Source: Bactericera cockerelli
Taxonomy: Eukaryota > Arthropoda > Insecta > Hemiptera > Triozidae
Direction of reading: 5' to 3'
NCBI GenBank assembly: GCA_024516035.1
Contig: CM044955.1
Location: forward strand, 12,344,009 to 12,408,008
Length of the DNA: 64,000 bases
Shown: positions 48,336 through 59,708 of the stretch, in pieces
Layout of the letters: every line of letters begins with the position of its first letter
Numbering within the stretch: the first letter of the stretch is position 1
Translations under genes and position numbers: made by a program
Notes under the pieces: generated by a model
Told to the model about the DNA's origin: nothing
The model's database searches: none
Seen by the model: only the letters and a program-made list of their open reading frames with translations

Positions 48336-51300
48336 GATTTCAGAAAACATCACCTTCTCTTCATACTATGATGAGTGTGAGCAAGGTATCGAAGATGATA
48401 ATGCTATTTGATTAGATTGCTGCAGGAATTTTCATAATCTTTCTCTCATATAAATTTTCCTCGTAAAATACTGAACTTTCTCTACGTGCTGTATGGCTAA
48501 TCTCTCCTCCGTTTCATTTCCGTTGTTCCCGTCTTCAATTCTTTTGTTCCTCCGCTTCCCGACGTTAATCTCGTTCCTGATTTGAATTTATCTTTCTTAT
48601 TTACTTCCCCACTCTTGTCTCCCTCTCTGTCTACTTGTGTCTTCATTTCCTTTACTGCTATAATACGATGTTGTTTGTCTGCCTGATGATTACACCCACC
48701 TTGTTTGTAGATTTAAGGCTACATAAATCCCTGAAATATTGCTATTTCCAAATGTTGAATAATCAAAAAAACACAATAATTTTAACTGAAAATTATTAGA
48801 TTAAAAAAAAAAGAGTTTTAAAATAATAGCCACTTTTTCATAGAAAATATCAGTTTTGTACACCAGTCTTTGAAACTTCAAAACACTTTTCAAAACGTCA
48901 GTTTTGGACAATCCAGCTATATGCTACACTATGACGTCATCAATATGAATACAATAATTGCAATCGTTCATCGTGTGCCATCATAAAAAACAACAAGATA
49001 AACCCTTCCTTGTGCTATCCTATAAAACTCCACGATAAAGAAGATAAATAAACATTTCAATTGGAACAATACATATCATATTTCTGAATGTGAATGTGAA
49101 AGGGGTGAATTCTACTATGTTAGTTTTAGTTGTTATTGTATTAAGTTGAAAAATAATAGACTCAAGTCTATATCTCTCATGTCTTACAGTGTTATCTAAA
49201 GACGCGAAGTAAATTTTGTGAATAACAGTTTTCTTGTCGATATTCTTTTTTAACAAGGAAACAAACTCAGTGTTGATTCTTTTTCGACAAAGAAATTTTG
49301 TGATGCTTTTATTAAGCTATCAGATACCAGTTTCATATAGCTGATAAAGCTCCCATATAGGTCTTGATTTTTAAGTATATTGTTCATAAAAATAAATGAA
49401 TTTTCAATTGATGTGAAATTTTTTATTGGTTCAGTTGGAAATTCAACATAAAAAGTCTGAGATACTAATACACTGTATTTTTATTCTTTTTAACTATTCA
49501 GGCTTTCAAAAAGCACTACTAGTTATCTCTGTAGCAAAACCTATGTCAAAAAGTAACCCTGTACAATGTACAAATAGAAAAAAGGGTTGCACAATGTTCA
49601 TCTATTGACATGAGATGCATTCGATGACTTCATTATATTCGGCATTAATATTTTCCTGAAAATGCTATCGAACTTGTTCATCTAATACTTATTTGGATGT
49701 TTTTTTTTTATTTATTTTACCATTGAATTTTTTTATGTTGGTTGATACTTTCGTTCTCTTGTTCTGAAATGAGACTTTTTTTTCTCCAATAAGATGTGTC
49801 CAAATTTTTTAAAACAAATTAAAATAATTAAAATTATGTTGACATGGACTCTACTTGACAGTGAAAGTTTTGCTATTCGATGAAGAATCACCTAAAATCA
49901 AGAGGAACATTTAACCGTCATTTAAAAATTGGTTGAAAGTATACATACATATTTAGTAGGTGCAAAAATCTTTGAGCAAATTCAAGACAAAGTGTACAAT
50001 ATTCTCACGATTTTCGACTTAGAATTTGATGTGTATGATAAAAAATCCACGACAATTGACTCATTTGACAATCACATATTTTGACAATCACATATTTGTG
50101 TAAAATTTCTATAGTAGTGAAGGGTCATGATATCGTTTTCCGAAATGCACTATTTCAGAAATATCATTTTTTCTAGGTTTTTCATTTTTGGTATTTTCAG
50201 AGTGGTATAATATAGTTTTCCTTTGTGATTTATCTAATAAAAATTTTATGGTGTGTAATCTTGATTCAATGCAGTTCTGGGAGTATCTGTGATTTAGGGG
50301 AGACGGTGGTAGTGCATTATTTCAGAGATTATTTTATCAATAGATTTTTTATTATATTTCTGCGAGATTCGAAATAATATATTGGCACTAGTTTTGCTTT
50401 ACCACTGAGTAACTGGTAGCTTTGTAAACTTTATTGAACGAGGATTCTACATATAAATTAATAATCGATGGAATTATTATACGTTTTGTCGAATTTGCTC
50501 CAAGACTTAGTTTGTTTATACCAGGGAAATAATAGAATATGAATGGGTTCAAAATTAGAGCTAAAATTTTAAGAAAATAAGATTAAACACTAACTTTGGG
50601 TTGGGTGAGATTAATTTGAGTAGCCAAAAAAAACCATACATTGAATAGATAATGTCTGATGAATATTGGATATTCTAATAATTATAGCATTTTCTTACAA
50701 TGAATTGTAAAACTAGACCTGTCGACTTCAATATTATATAAGATTTGAAAAAAAAAGAACTGTGCGATAACTGCTGTTCTTTTCATTCCTCACTTATCAA
50801 TACAGAGGGTGTATGATGGCATAACGCACATTTTTTAAGGGTTGATTATTTTTTTCCCTTTTTTACAAAAAATCTTTTATATATAAAAAGCTGATATAGT
50901 ACTTAACGTCATTTTCAGTTTTAAAATGTTACTTTTTATACATTTAAAAAGAGAAGAAAATCATTTTAAATATTGGATATCGAATTATAATATTTTTCAG
51001 ACGCCTGAAAACGTAATAGCCCTTCTTGGACGCTCTTAGAGAAAGCAGGAATGAAGGCAGGAGGACATAAATTTTGTTTCTTTTTATATTTTTTAAAAAT
51101 CCTGTCCACTACAGACAACTTGATCTTTCACATTAAATAGCTTGCCATATTTTATGTTTTGAAGAAATTCAAGAAAATCTGTTCACTTTGCAAAATTTTC
51201 AACGCAATAACTTTTATGCCGAGGACATTGCCGACATTTTCAAGGATGTTTTATAATGATTTACATAAGGAAAATGATTTGCATTTGCAGCACACTGTAA

Positions 51301-51555
51301 GGACAAGACGCTATGCTAACTTCAGGAGACGAAGGAATCAATGCAAAGGCCAATCAAATAAAGACATTAGACCACAACAGGAAATTATTAATAAGAAAAA
51401 TGAGAGGAAATGAAACCTACAAGCAGGAAGAGTGGAAGGAGGAGTAACTAACCTCAACACAACTTTGAACGAAAAAAAAATAGACAATAATGAAATAAAC
51501 GACAAAGAAAGATTTACTGATAGTCACGAGAGTTCTAGGAGGAAAAACTTAACAG

Positions 51556-51977
51556 CAGGGTGTCTACTGGTCAGGGAAAACCTGGAAAACCTGGAATTGT
51601 CAGGGAATTTTTCGAGACCGAAAAAGTCAGGGAAAAGTCAGGGAATTTTGTGAAAAAACACCATAAGTCAGGGAATTTTGTGAAAAAACACCAAAAGTCA
51701 GGGAATTTTTTTCAAGATCCAATTTTGTCATGAAAATGAAAAATGAAAAAAATTTGCCTGCGGCGCCACTGTAATCCAGCAGTGTGATAATGCTTCTTTG
51801 GTAAGAAACACAAAACACTCTTAATCACTTTTTATAAAATTAACAAAATTTTATCAGGTCTTATATAATATTCATATAACGTCTCCTTAAAAAAGTAGAC
51901 TGGAGAAACTGGAAAAATGGTCTGGAAAACCTGGAAAAGTCAGGGAATTTTACTTTGACCATTTAGTAGACACCCTG
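51556..51977. mobile_element. 422 bp MITE with CAGGGTGTCTACT ends
   Basis: The left end CAGGGTGTCTACT is complemented by AGTAGACACCCTG at the right, allowing a 13 bp inverted repeat. AACAG occurs immediately outside both ends (51551-51555 and 51978-51982), a possible 5 bp target duplication. The interior repeats GTCAGGGAATTTT several times in a ~30 bp periodic pattern (51598-51710 and again at 51941). No coding capacity. Superfamily not assigned. Confidence 0.8.
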
Positions 51978-52400
51978 AACAGGGTGGATAATATTTTATT
52001 TACCTACATTAAAATAATTAAAGAAAGAGACAAATTGCGATACATTCTTAGCCTGCATATTAATGAAGGTTTAAAACAAAACATGAAAAACTACGTTCGA
52101 TATTTGCTCTTAACTACTAAATCCAATAAAGAAATAACATTATCCATGCCATCATAATCTAGCAAAGTGGTTTCAGAATTGTGAAGGGAGTATCCACCTA
52201 GGAAAAGCTCAGGCAATTCATCAAAAGGTTACATGATATCTATTGCATGACAATCCTACATTGCAGTGCGTGGCAGCACTGGCGGCTAAATGTGAACTAC
52301 ACTCAGGGGAATCAAACAGAGAGAAATATTCTTTATTATCCAAGAGGAATAGTTTTATTAAGAGTGACTCTGTCTTTTACTACATAAACTTATATTTTTA

Positions 52401-52648
52401 CAAGCAGGCTGTCGCCCGCTTTGCGGGCCGAGGCATGGCCGTGAAAGCAAAAAATCCTTTTTCGCCAATGGCAGGTGTTGTAGTGGGAGTTTCGAAAAAT
52501 CCCGTCTTATTGCACATCTAGACTATAAGACAAAGCTACCTACCAAATTTCAGCTTCCTAGGACTTACGGTTTGGGCTGTAGAGCGATGATCAGTCAGTG
52601 GTCAGTGGTCAGTGGTCAGTGAGTGTCTTTGACATTTATATATTAAGA
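52401..52648 (-). mobile_element. Short non-autonomous Helitron (copy 2 of 2, minus orientation)
   Basis: Reverse-complement copy of 12017-12263, with the same TCTTAATATATAAATG start (GA at 52647-52648) and a CTTG end (CAAG at 52401-52404). Its GCCCGC-AAA-GCGGGC hairpin is better preserved than in copy 1. Open frames that run through it are artefacts. Its 5' end lies only about seven bases from the poly-T of the neighbouring SINE. Confidence 0.75.
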
Positions 52649-52651
52649 TAG

Positions 52652-52654
<3 letters not shown>

Positions 52655-52690
<36 letters not shown>

Positions 52691-52985
52691 TGAGTGTTTC
52701 ACAGCCGTTTTTATTTCGTAGCCATGAAACAGGAGCTACTGTAGACGCTTGTGGTCTGTGTTGTAGCCTACCCATCCCGTAGTGTGCCTCCCCTCCGATG
52801 GGCGAGAAGTGACACAATACTTCCCAATTAGGTGCTGGGTCAACACGAGCGCACCGGAAGGTATCCCTTACAAACAATTGTAACCAAATTAAGAATACAA
52901 ATTTTTGTCGGCACGGGGGATCGAACCCGGGACCTTCCGCATGGCAAGCGAGTGCTTAACCACTGAGCTAATCGCGCGCTCTTTG
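52655..52985 (-). mobile_element. tRNA-derived SINE (family D) with poly-A tail
   Basis: The minus-strand head starts GCGCGCGATTAGCTCAGTGG (A box TAGCTCAGTGG) and has CCCGGGTTCGATCCCCCGTG (perfect B box), 52908-52980, very like a genuine tRNA. It is followed by a ~220 bp body and a 31-base poly-A tail (poly-T at 52655-52685 on plus). The best preserved tRNA head in the window, it suggests a young or well-conserved family. The body, directly joined to the head, and the poly-A tail argue for a SINE rather than a tRNA gene. Confidence 0.82.
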
Positions 52986-53348
52986 TTCTATATAATATCT
53001 AAGAGCTAAGATGAGGTTCTATATAATATCATATTTTTTACGAGTTCACAGTCAACAATATTGGTGTGAGAACCGAAATGAGTGTGTTGATATACGTGCA
53101 ACTTTTCGAGTGCAATAAATTGTTAGACATTTAAGTCTAACGATTTCACTGTGTTTGGCATACAAAGATCAATGAGTCTCACTTCGAACACGATGGGTTC
53201 TCTCACTTCGAACACGATGAGTTCTGGAAATCTATTTCATTTTATTTTTGGCAATTGGTAATAGTTATGAAGACTTGTACCTTTACAAATCTTATCATGC
53301 GATTGGTTTGCCTCCAAAGGAACTAGCTCTTATTATAAGTATTCTTAA

Positions 53349-53465
53349 CACGTAGACGACCGGGTGTACCACCGGTGGTACACGCATGTACTACGCCTGT
53401 GAATAGCCTAAACATCGCCGGTCCCACGGGAGAACTTACGAAAAACCATGCCGGTCGTCTAAGTG
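53349..53465. mobile_element. 117 bp piggyBac-type (TTAA) MITE
   Basis: Ends CACGTAGACGACCGG and CCGGTCGTCTAAGTG are inverted with 14 of 15 matches. Intact TTAA stands on both sides (53345-53348 and 53466-53469). TTAA duplication plus short inverted repeats is the piggyBac signature. The interior is partly palindromic (GTACCACCGGTGGTAC). It shares no end sequence with the MITE at 26524, so at least two TTAA families are present. Confidence 0.85.
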
Positions 53466-53952
53466 TTAAAGGCTGCAGTTGGAAATTCCTTCCAATTGAC
53501 AAGTGAAGGCGAAACCTTACAGAACGCTGGTGATTCTAATACTGATGTTAAGCCTTACGAGGAGACGAAAATAATTGAAAATGTAATTATTATTTTATCA
53601 TTGCGGTTTTGAGTAGGTATTAAAAATCCTTTTAAAAATAATAAAAGACATTGTAAAAGGGGTGACAGAGAATTCATTGAAAAATAAAAGGCTTCTATCC
53701 TTATTCCTCCTGAAACTTGTGGAGACTTGGAAAACATTTTCGGGGATGTAGGAAAAGTGAGAGGGTGTGAGGAGGGCAATTATAAAGAATTTTAAAATTA
53801 TGATTACTACTTCACCTTATATCAGACACTGAGGATTATTGTGTAAAAAGGAAGAGTGCTCCCTCTTGTCTCTACCCTGTAGTATCATATACAGGGTGGT
53901 CACTTGGAATCATTTATTTTAGAAGGCATTGCTCGAAATAGCATACCTAGTA

Positions 53953-54587
53953 GAATAATTTTGAATCTGAACAACCAATGTCACCCACTGTAAAACTTAA
54001 AGGCTTCAGGAGAAATATTAAAAAGATATTTTAATATCTCTTATAAGAAGCCCTTCAAAGCTTAGGAGAAGTACCTTTGTATAAATGTTTCTTTATAAAG
54101 AAAATAAATAAATAAACTATTATTATTATTATTAAAAAAGTAAAACCCTCTCCGATATCTAATAATAACTAATTCTATTGCTTAGATGTCTTCACGCTCA
54201 AGTCCATATTAGAACACTAATATATAGACGGAACATTTAGATTGGATTCTTGCTCCCAGCAAACGATTTGATATACCTAGTAGTGGTCATTCTAAAATAG
54301 TTTTCAATTTATTACAACAATAGACAATGTACATCTATCTTTCAATAAAGACAAAGATTATTAATACATTGGCTTATAAATCCGGTTGAAAAAATTAATA
54401 TAGGAAACATTTTCGTCAAATGTTGGTAATGTCTGAGACTTTTTAATCACATCAGCTATCTCACCCTCACTTGTACAAGATTCTTTTTTACTTTCCACAG
54501 TTTCAGAATGATTTTGAATCTGAACAACCCATGTCACCCACTATAAAACTTAAAGGCTTCAAGAGAAATATTAAAAAGATATTTTAT
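53953..54587 (+). repeat. Direct duplication of an ~80 bp block, 553 bp apart
   Basis: ATTTTGAATCTGAACAACC...ATGTCACCCACT...AAACTTAAAGGCTTCA..GAGAAATATTAAAAAGATA occurs at 53953-54031 and 54506-54586 with only a few differences. The intervening sequence contains an AATAAATAAATAAAC plus ATT repeat tail (54101-54133). Confidence 0.8.
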
Positions 54588-55884
54588 TGCTTTTAAGAAT
54601 TTTTACTTGCGCGAAAGTATTAGGAAGGTAGCCTTTTATTTTGGAATAAATTGTAATACTTCCCAACCCATTACTCTTATTTATGTCTCTAATTAAATTG
54701 CCCTCACATCGAGTATTCATAACACAAGAGGATTGCTCGTGTTTCTTAAGCATTTTTAGTACGCTTCTTTGTTTTACAAATTAAGGCACGAATGTGCGGG
54801 TAGGAAAGGAGACTTTCAGATGGTCACTTTGCTCAGGAATCTAGGTAATTAATACCACATGTGTCCCTTTAATGTTCTGGACAAGAAAACAAAAAGGTTT
54901 CCCATTACATTAATTCCTTGGGAGCCAATATTTTCCGTAATAAATATTAACGTGGGGTTCTAGTGTATTGTGTCCTGGGAAATACATTGTTATTCAGCAG
55001 ACTAAAACTGTAAGAACAGCTTTTGAATTTTGTACCATGTTTCGCAAATGAGGACCTCGCTATCTCTGTCGTTGGTTGTAGAATTTGTAGATGTTCCAAA
55101 GATTTTAAATGTTTCTAAATTTTCCTTCTATTTCACTTGTGTTTGTTGAAACTGATATAGCTTAGAGCACCACTTTTTTCTTCCTTCCTCTCTCTCTCTT
55201 TTTCATGAACAGAAAAACTTGATAAAAAATAAAGAGTGAATTATAAGAAGGAAAAAAAATGAGGGACTAATCTCTGGAGCAAATATAAGAATGCTTATCC
55301 TAGCCATGATGACCATTTCATTAATCCGAGAGAAATGGACAGAGGAGAGAATGAAAAAGAAATCTGAGAAATTAAAAACTTAAAAGAATGGGAGAAAGCG
55401 GGAATATGTACAAACAAAAAAAAAGAAGAAAGATTAATAATGAAATAAATACTGTGCAATGTAAAAATAATAACGTGAAATCTCAGAAAACAAAAAAAGA
55501 TTTGAAAAAAGAGCGAGGGTGGTTTTTGGTCATTAGAGGAGAAAAGGATTATAAAAAGAGATAAAGATGATACGGTGGTAAGTAGTAAGCAAAGTATGAG
55601 CGAAACTCTGACCAGCGGCGAATGGACATTGCTAACTGTGAGTGATCAGTCAGCAAAATATACATACATATCACAGATACCATTTTCGACTATACACTTG
55701 TGTCAATCTTAGAAAGACATACCCTTATAAATTATGTAGTAATATAAATTATATATCATGGATAGTAAGAATGTAAACGTGGTGCTACTAACCTTTGAAA
55801 AACAATTCATTAAATTCAATTACGACAACTTTTCGATGTTCGAAAGAAAGTAATATAATATATAATAATGCTTTTTCTTTGTGT

Positions 55885-56139
55885 TATTATGTCACAATTT
55901 TAGTGGGTAGCGCAGAATCATAGGACTTTACCACTTTAATTACAATATCTTGTATTATTTTTTTTTCCTCAGATTCTGCACTGGTCGCTGCTTCACATTA
56001 AAGCAGCTACTCATTTTTCCTCAAGAGGTATGAGTGGACCCGAACATCCAAGTACAGAGCAGAAAAATCCTCCCCGCTGGGAATCGAACCAGGTCACCAT
56101 GTGTGCAATGCCTAGCGCGCTAACTCGCTCTGCCACAGA
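55885..56139 (-). mobile_element. tRNA-derived SINE (family B, minus strand)
   Basis: The minus-strand head TGTGGCAGAGCGAGTTAGCG...GACCTGGTTCGATTCCCAGC closely matches the 35.9 kb copy, as does the body (TACTTGGATGTTCGGGTCCA, CATACCTCTTGAGGAAAAAT). The 3' end carries the shared TCTGCGCTACCCACTAAAAT block. No clear target duplication was found. Confidence 0.83.
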
Positions 56140-57624
56140 AATAAAGTAATTGATATAGAGTTAAAGTATTTATTTCCAAGTGGTAAATGAGAGCTCGACT
56201 CTAGTTCAAAGGTTACCATTTTTTTAATGAGGAACAAGCAATAGTAGTTAGTAGTGCCAGAATTTCATTCATTACTTTCAATTTTTTTTTGGTTGATTGG
56301 TTTTTCTCATCTATTGTTTAAGCCTCAAGTAATTCTCTTCAACGCCACTGTTTTATTTCCCCACTAATAGCTTCATTAACAGGGTTCTGGCTGGTGCGGT
56401 ACGCCACAGGGACCACTCCTTGTTCCTTAATATGAATATTACTTATTCATGTACACGAGGGATGAAATGAATGGACAGTCTCACCCCCGGATCCTGCAGA
56501 GCCTTTGAGTTGCTTTCCCTCATCTGTGTTTAATATTTCATTTCGAATCTTTTGTCTTGTGCTGCGATGCGCTGTCTTATCCATTACCTTTGTCGAGTTG
56601 TATTCCAGTTGTGTTTGTGTTGTCTCACCGTTATATCAGTCATATGTATTAACAGTTAATTGGTTTTCAATATTTTTCAAAAAAATTACCAACATTTTTA
56701 AGAGCCTTAACTACAAAAGAGACTTGAACTTAGCTGGCCGGAAAGTCATGTTCTCCTAAATATTAGATGTCTGTTAACAAGACAAGTGCCTGTAAAATGT
56801 ATTCCTCTACATACTAAGGTATAAGGGTCAAGTAAAAGATATACATATATAATATGTATAATATATTATAATGAACATAAAGAAATGCGACTATGCCCAG
56901 GAAAAATGTGACTACAAGGACAATAATTAGCATGAAAAATATTATAGACACAATTAAAAATCCGAGTTCAAATACCTAAAAAAAAATACATGGCTGGTGA
57001 ATGGGATACAATGAATAAAATACAATGTTTTGCCTACGTATAAAGGTGACACCTATTATAACTGAACAAATCGGTACCTAAGTTTTCCCAAAAATAATTA
57101 AAATAGTATAATGTAACCGTGTGTAGAAGTGACAATAATATGGGTACCCAATGACAATGAACAATATAATGTAAGAAAAATAGTTGATACCAACATCGTG
57201 GAAATATTTTTTAAACAAATAAAAATATGAACAAAAAGCACAGGATTCTATGAACATGAATAATAATCGGATGGATAAACCAAGAACAGAACTCTGAGCA
57301 TTGAAAAATAAGTGTGTGGTGTGTGTCTAATTAACAATGGCTTTTTCTATAACAATGAAAATAACATGTAAACTAATGATAATTCTGTATCAAATAATGA
57401 AGGATATAAAATAATAATAGGTATGTTCACAAAACCTATCTGATTATATTCAGAAGAAGAAAACTCACGATGTCCGAAGAACAATGAGTAAGGGGCAATT
57501 GCTTACTCTTACAAAATTCTGAATAGTCAGGTGAAAAAGCAAATTCTCTTTTGTTGAAAAGGATATGTGGCCCATTTCCCGGAAAACGTGCAGACAGAAA
57601 AAAACTGCAATTATGGACACAAAA

Positions 57625-58307
57625 CTTCCTCGTGATTGCTTCACATTGTAAACACGTGCCAATTTTGAGATTTTATAGAAAATTACTTGTATCTACAAAA
57701 CGGCTCAACCGATTTTCTTCAAATTTGTTTTATATGGTAGAATATTATTTTTTCTACATTCTAGATTCTACAAAAAATTCTGTATCGGCAAGTCGTGGTC
57801 CTTATTTTTTACTTTTTTGTCCAAAATTTCGGAATTTCTTAAATATCAGAGTTAAATTATAATTATTTGAAAATAAATATAAATAACTATGTAAAAAAAT
57901 ATATGCATATTCTTACAAAATTTCATTGAAATCGGGTGTACCGTTCACGAGATATAAGCGTTTAAGTAAAAAGTTAGTGGTCAGGCGCATGGTCTCTTTC
58001 ACCCAGAACCGCTAAAATGAATTCAATGAATTTAAAATGGGACCATTACAGAATGTCTCCTAGATGTGTGCAAAATTTCATTAAAATCGGTCGAGTAGTT
58101 TCCGAGATTTGCGCGTTACAAGGAATCGTTTTAACAGACCGACGGATCGACGGACCGACAGACCGACAGACGGACACAAAACCAAATTTACTCAGTAGGT
58201 TATGAAACGTCCAGAAATATAAAAACAATTGAAATCGGAGCAAAAAAATATTTTTTTTTACAAAAACGAACACAATACTTCGATTTCTAATAGAAATTTC
58301 TCGGAAG
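57625..58307 (-). mobile_element. 700 bp repeat with short inverted ends (copy 2)
   Basis: Reverse-complement copy of 31888-32587: it begins CTTCCTCGTGATTG and ends GAAATTTCTCGGAAG. The GACCGACAGACCGACAGACGG simple repeat and the ACGAGATATAAGCGTTTAAG landmark are preserved. It is slightly shorter (683 bp), partly through differences in the simple repeat. Confidence 0.7.
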
Positions 58308-59151
58308 TAAAAAATCTGAGAATTCCTATAGATATTAGATGCTCCTCAACCCATTGAAAATTATTAGAGGCAATTTATAATTGATTGAAAACAACAATGG
58401 TGTCTTCATAATTTATACGATCATTGCCTCATCAACCGAAAAGAAATATTAATTTACTGTTTGTAACGTCAGTAAATATTGTAATTGAAACACATAATAA
58501 ACCAGGAGGTAGCTGTAAAATAACCATCAATGTAAGGTGAACTAATCTAGGTATGAACATACTTAGTACCTATTAAAATAACTTCAATAAGGGCATTTTT
58601 CTCTCATCGACATCGAAGGGAAATTGTTAAAATACCTACTATTATTATAGGTATGTACATCAATGTATGTAGTATTTAATCAATAGAAATTTTGTTCTCA
58701 CTGTAAAAATGTATAATTTACATTGAATAAAATTAGTTGAAAATGTGCCACAAATTCAACGATAGGTTCTAATTCCAAGTTATCGGCTTGGATTTAAATG
58801 AAGTCATATTTATAAACAATATAACTTGTGAGCATTGAGAAGATACAGATAAATAATGTTGTTGCAACAAGGAACAATTAAACGGATTCCAACCTAATGT
58901 TTACTCTACACATAGTAATTGTTTCAGTGCTATCTCTGCTCACCTAATTAGACGTAAACATCAATAAAACATATTCAACTGTTTATTTCACTTTCAAATG
59001 TTTATCTTACGTTTTATCTGCTTTCAATGAAACTGCATACCACATTGGCAGGGACTACAGTGCATATTCATGGTGAAGTCTGTACGACGTCCCTCGTCTG
59101 TAGTATTACACCTAGGATTAAATCCCTGTCGGCCATGAATTTTAAAATGGT

Positions 59152-59218
59152 GAAAAATCCATGCATAGGATGGGATTCGAACACACGGACCCCTGCACTA
59201 GCTGGATCACCACTCACA
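59152..59218 (-). repeat. tRNA-like SINE relic
   Basis: The minus strand reads GTGAGTGGTGATCCAGCTAG...GTGTGTTCGAATCCCATCC, with A-box-like and B-box-like blocks at tRNA spacing. It is followed by about 100 bases of unidentified sequence with no recognised tail. Confidence 0.5.
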
Positions 59219-59642
59219 CACTAACAAACACTCCACATCAAAGTTCATATTAGTAATTTATCTAGATATAGATAGTGGATATTTTGTCTAAAACAGTGCC
59301 TGAGAATTCAGTATCTTTTATGTATTGTAATGCAAATCTGGGGATTATTGTTTATCCTGTAATATCACTAGTCTGTAAATAAAAATAAATGAATAGCAAT
59401 GCATGTACATAATTATGTACAATGTACTTGTAATGAAATTGAATAAGTACTTTTAATTTGTGGTGCATAGTTTTTTTTTTTTTTTCCTTAACTTTTTCAA
59501 GCAAGTATTTATATAAACAAGATTAAATAATCATGCAGGTAAATAGAGCTAATATGATGTAGAAGTGTGGCTCTCGTATTATCAAATCAAATTTTGAATT
59601 TGTTTACTTCATCAGTAATATCGAGAAGTAAAAATAGATTTT

Positions 59643-59708
59643 AGTTATTTTGGCGTCTCCACTAATATTGAATAGTTGAATATTATTAGTGGAGATGCCA
59701 AAATAACT
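59643..59708. mobile_element. 66 bp hairpin MITE
   Basis: AGTTATTTTGGCGTCTCCAC at the left is the complement (one mismatch) of GTGGAGATGCCAAAATAACT at the right, with ATATT-type inner pairs and a short loop. A damaged related copy occurs at 61941-62003 (TTAGTTGAATATTATTAGTG plus GGAGATGAAAAAATAACTT). Confidence 0.75.

Noticed and set aside
52908..52982. Functional tRNA gene on the minus strand
   Set aside because: Boxes are excellent, but it is continuous with a ~220 bp body and a poly-A tail, the structure of a SINE. A covariance scan would settle it.
53890..53925. TACAGGGTGGTCACTTGG as a mariner-type element end (also CAGGATGATTCAAAG at 62380)
   Set aside because: No complementary end was found at a plausible distance for either.
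56385..56435. Reverse-transcriptase motif G-T-P-Q-G-P-L-L
   Set aside because: Only about eight residues before a stop, with no flanking RT similarity; too short to call.
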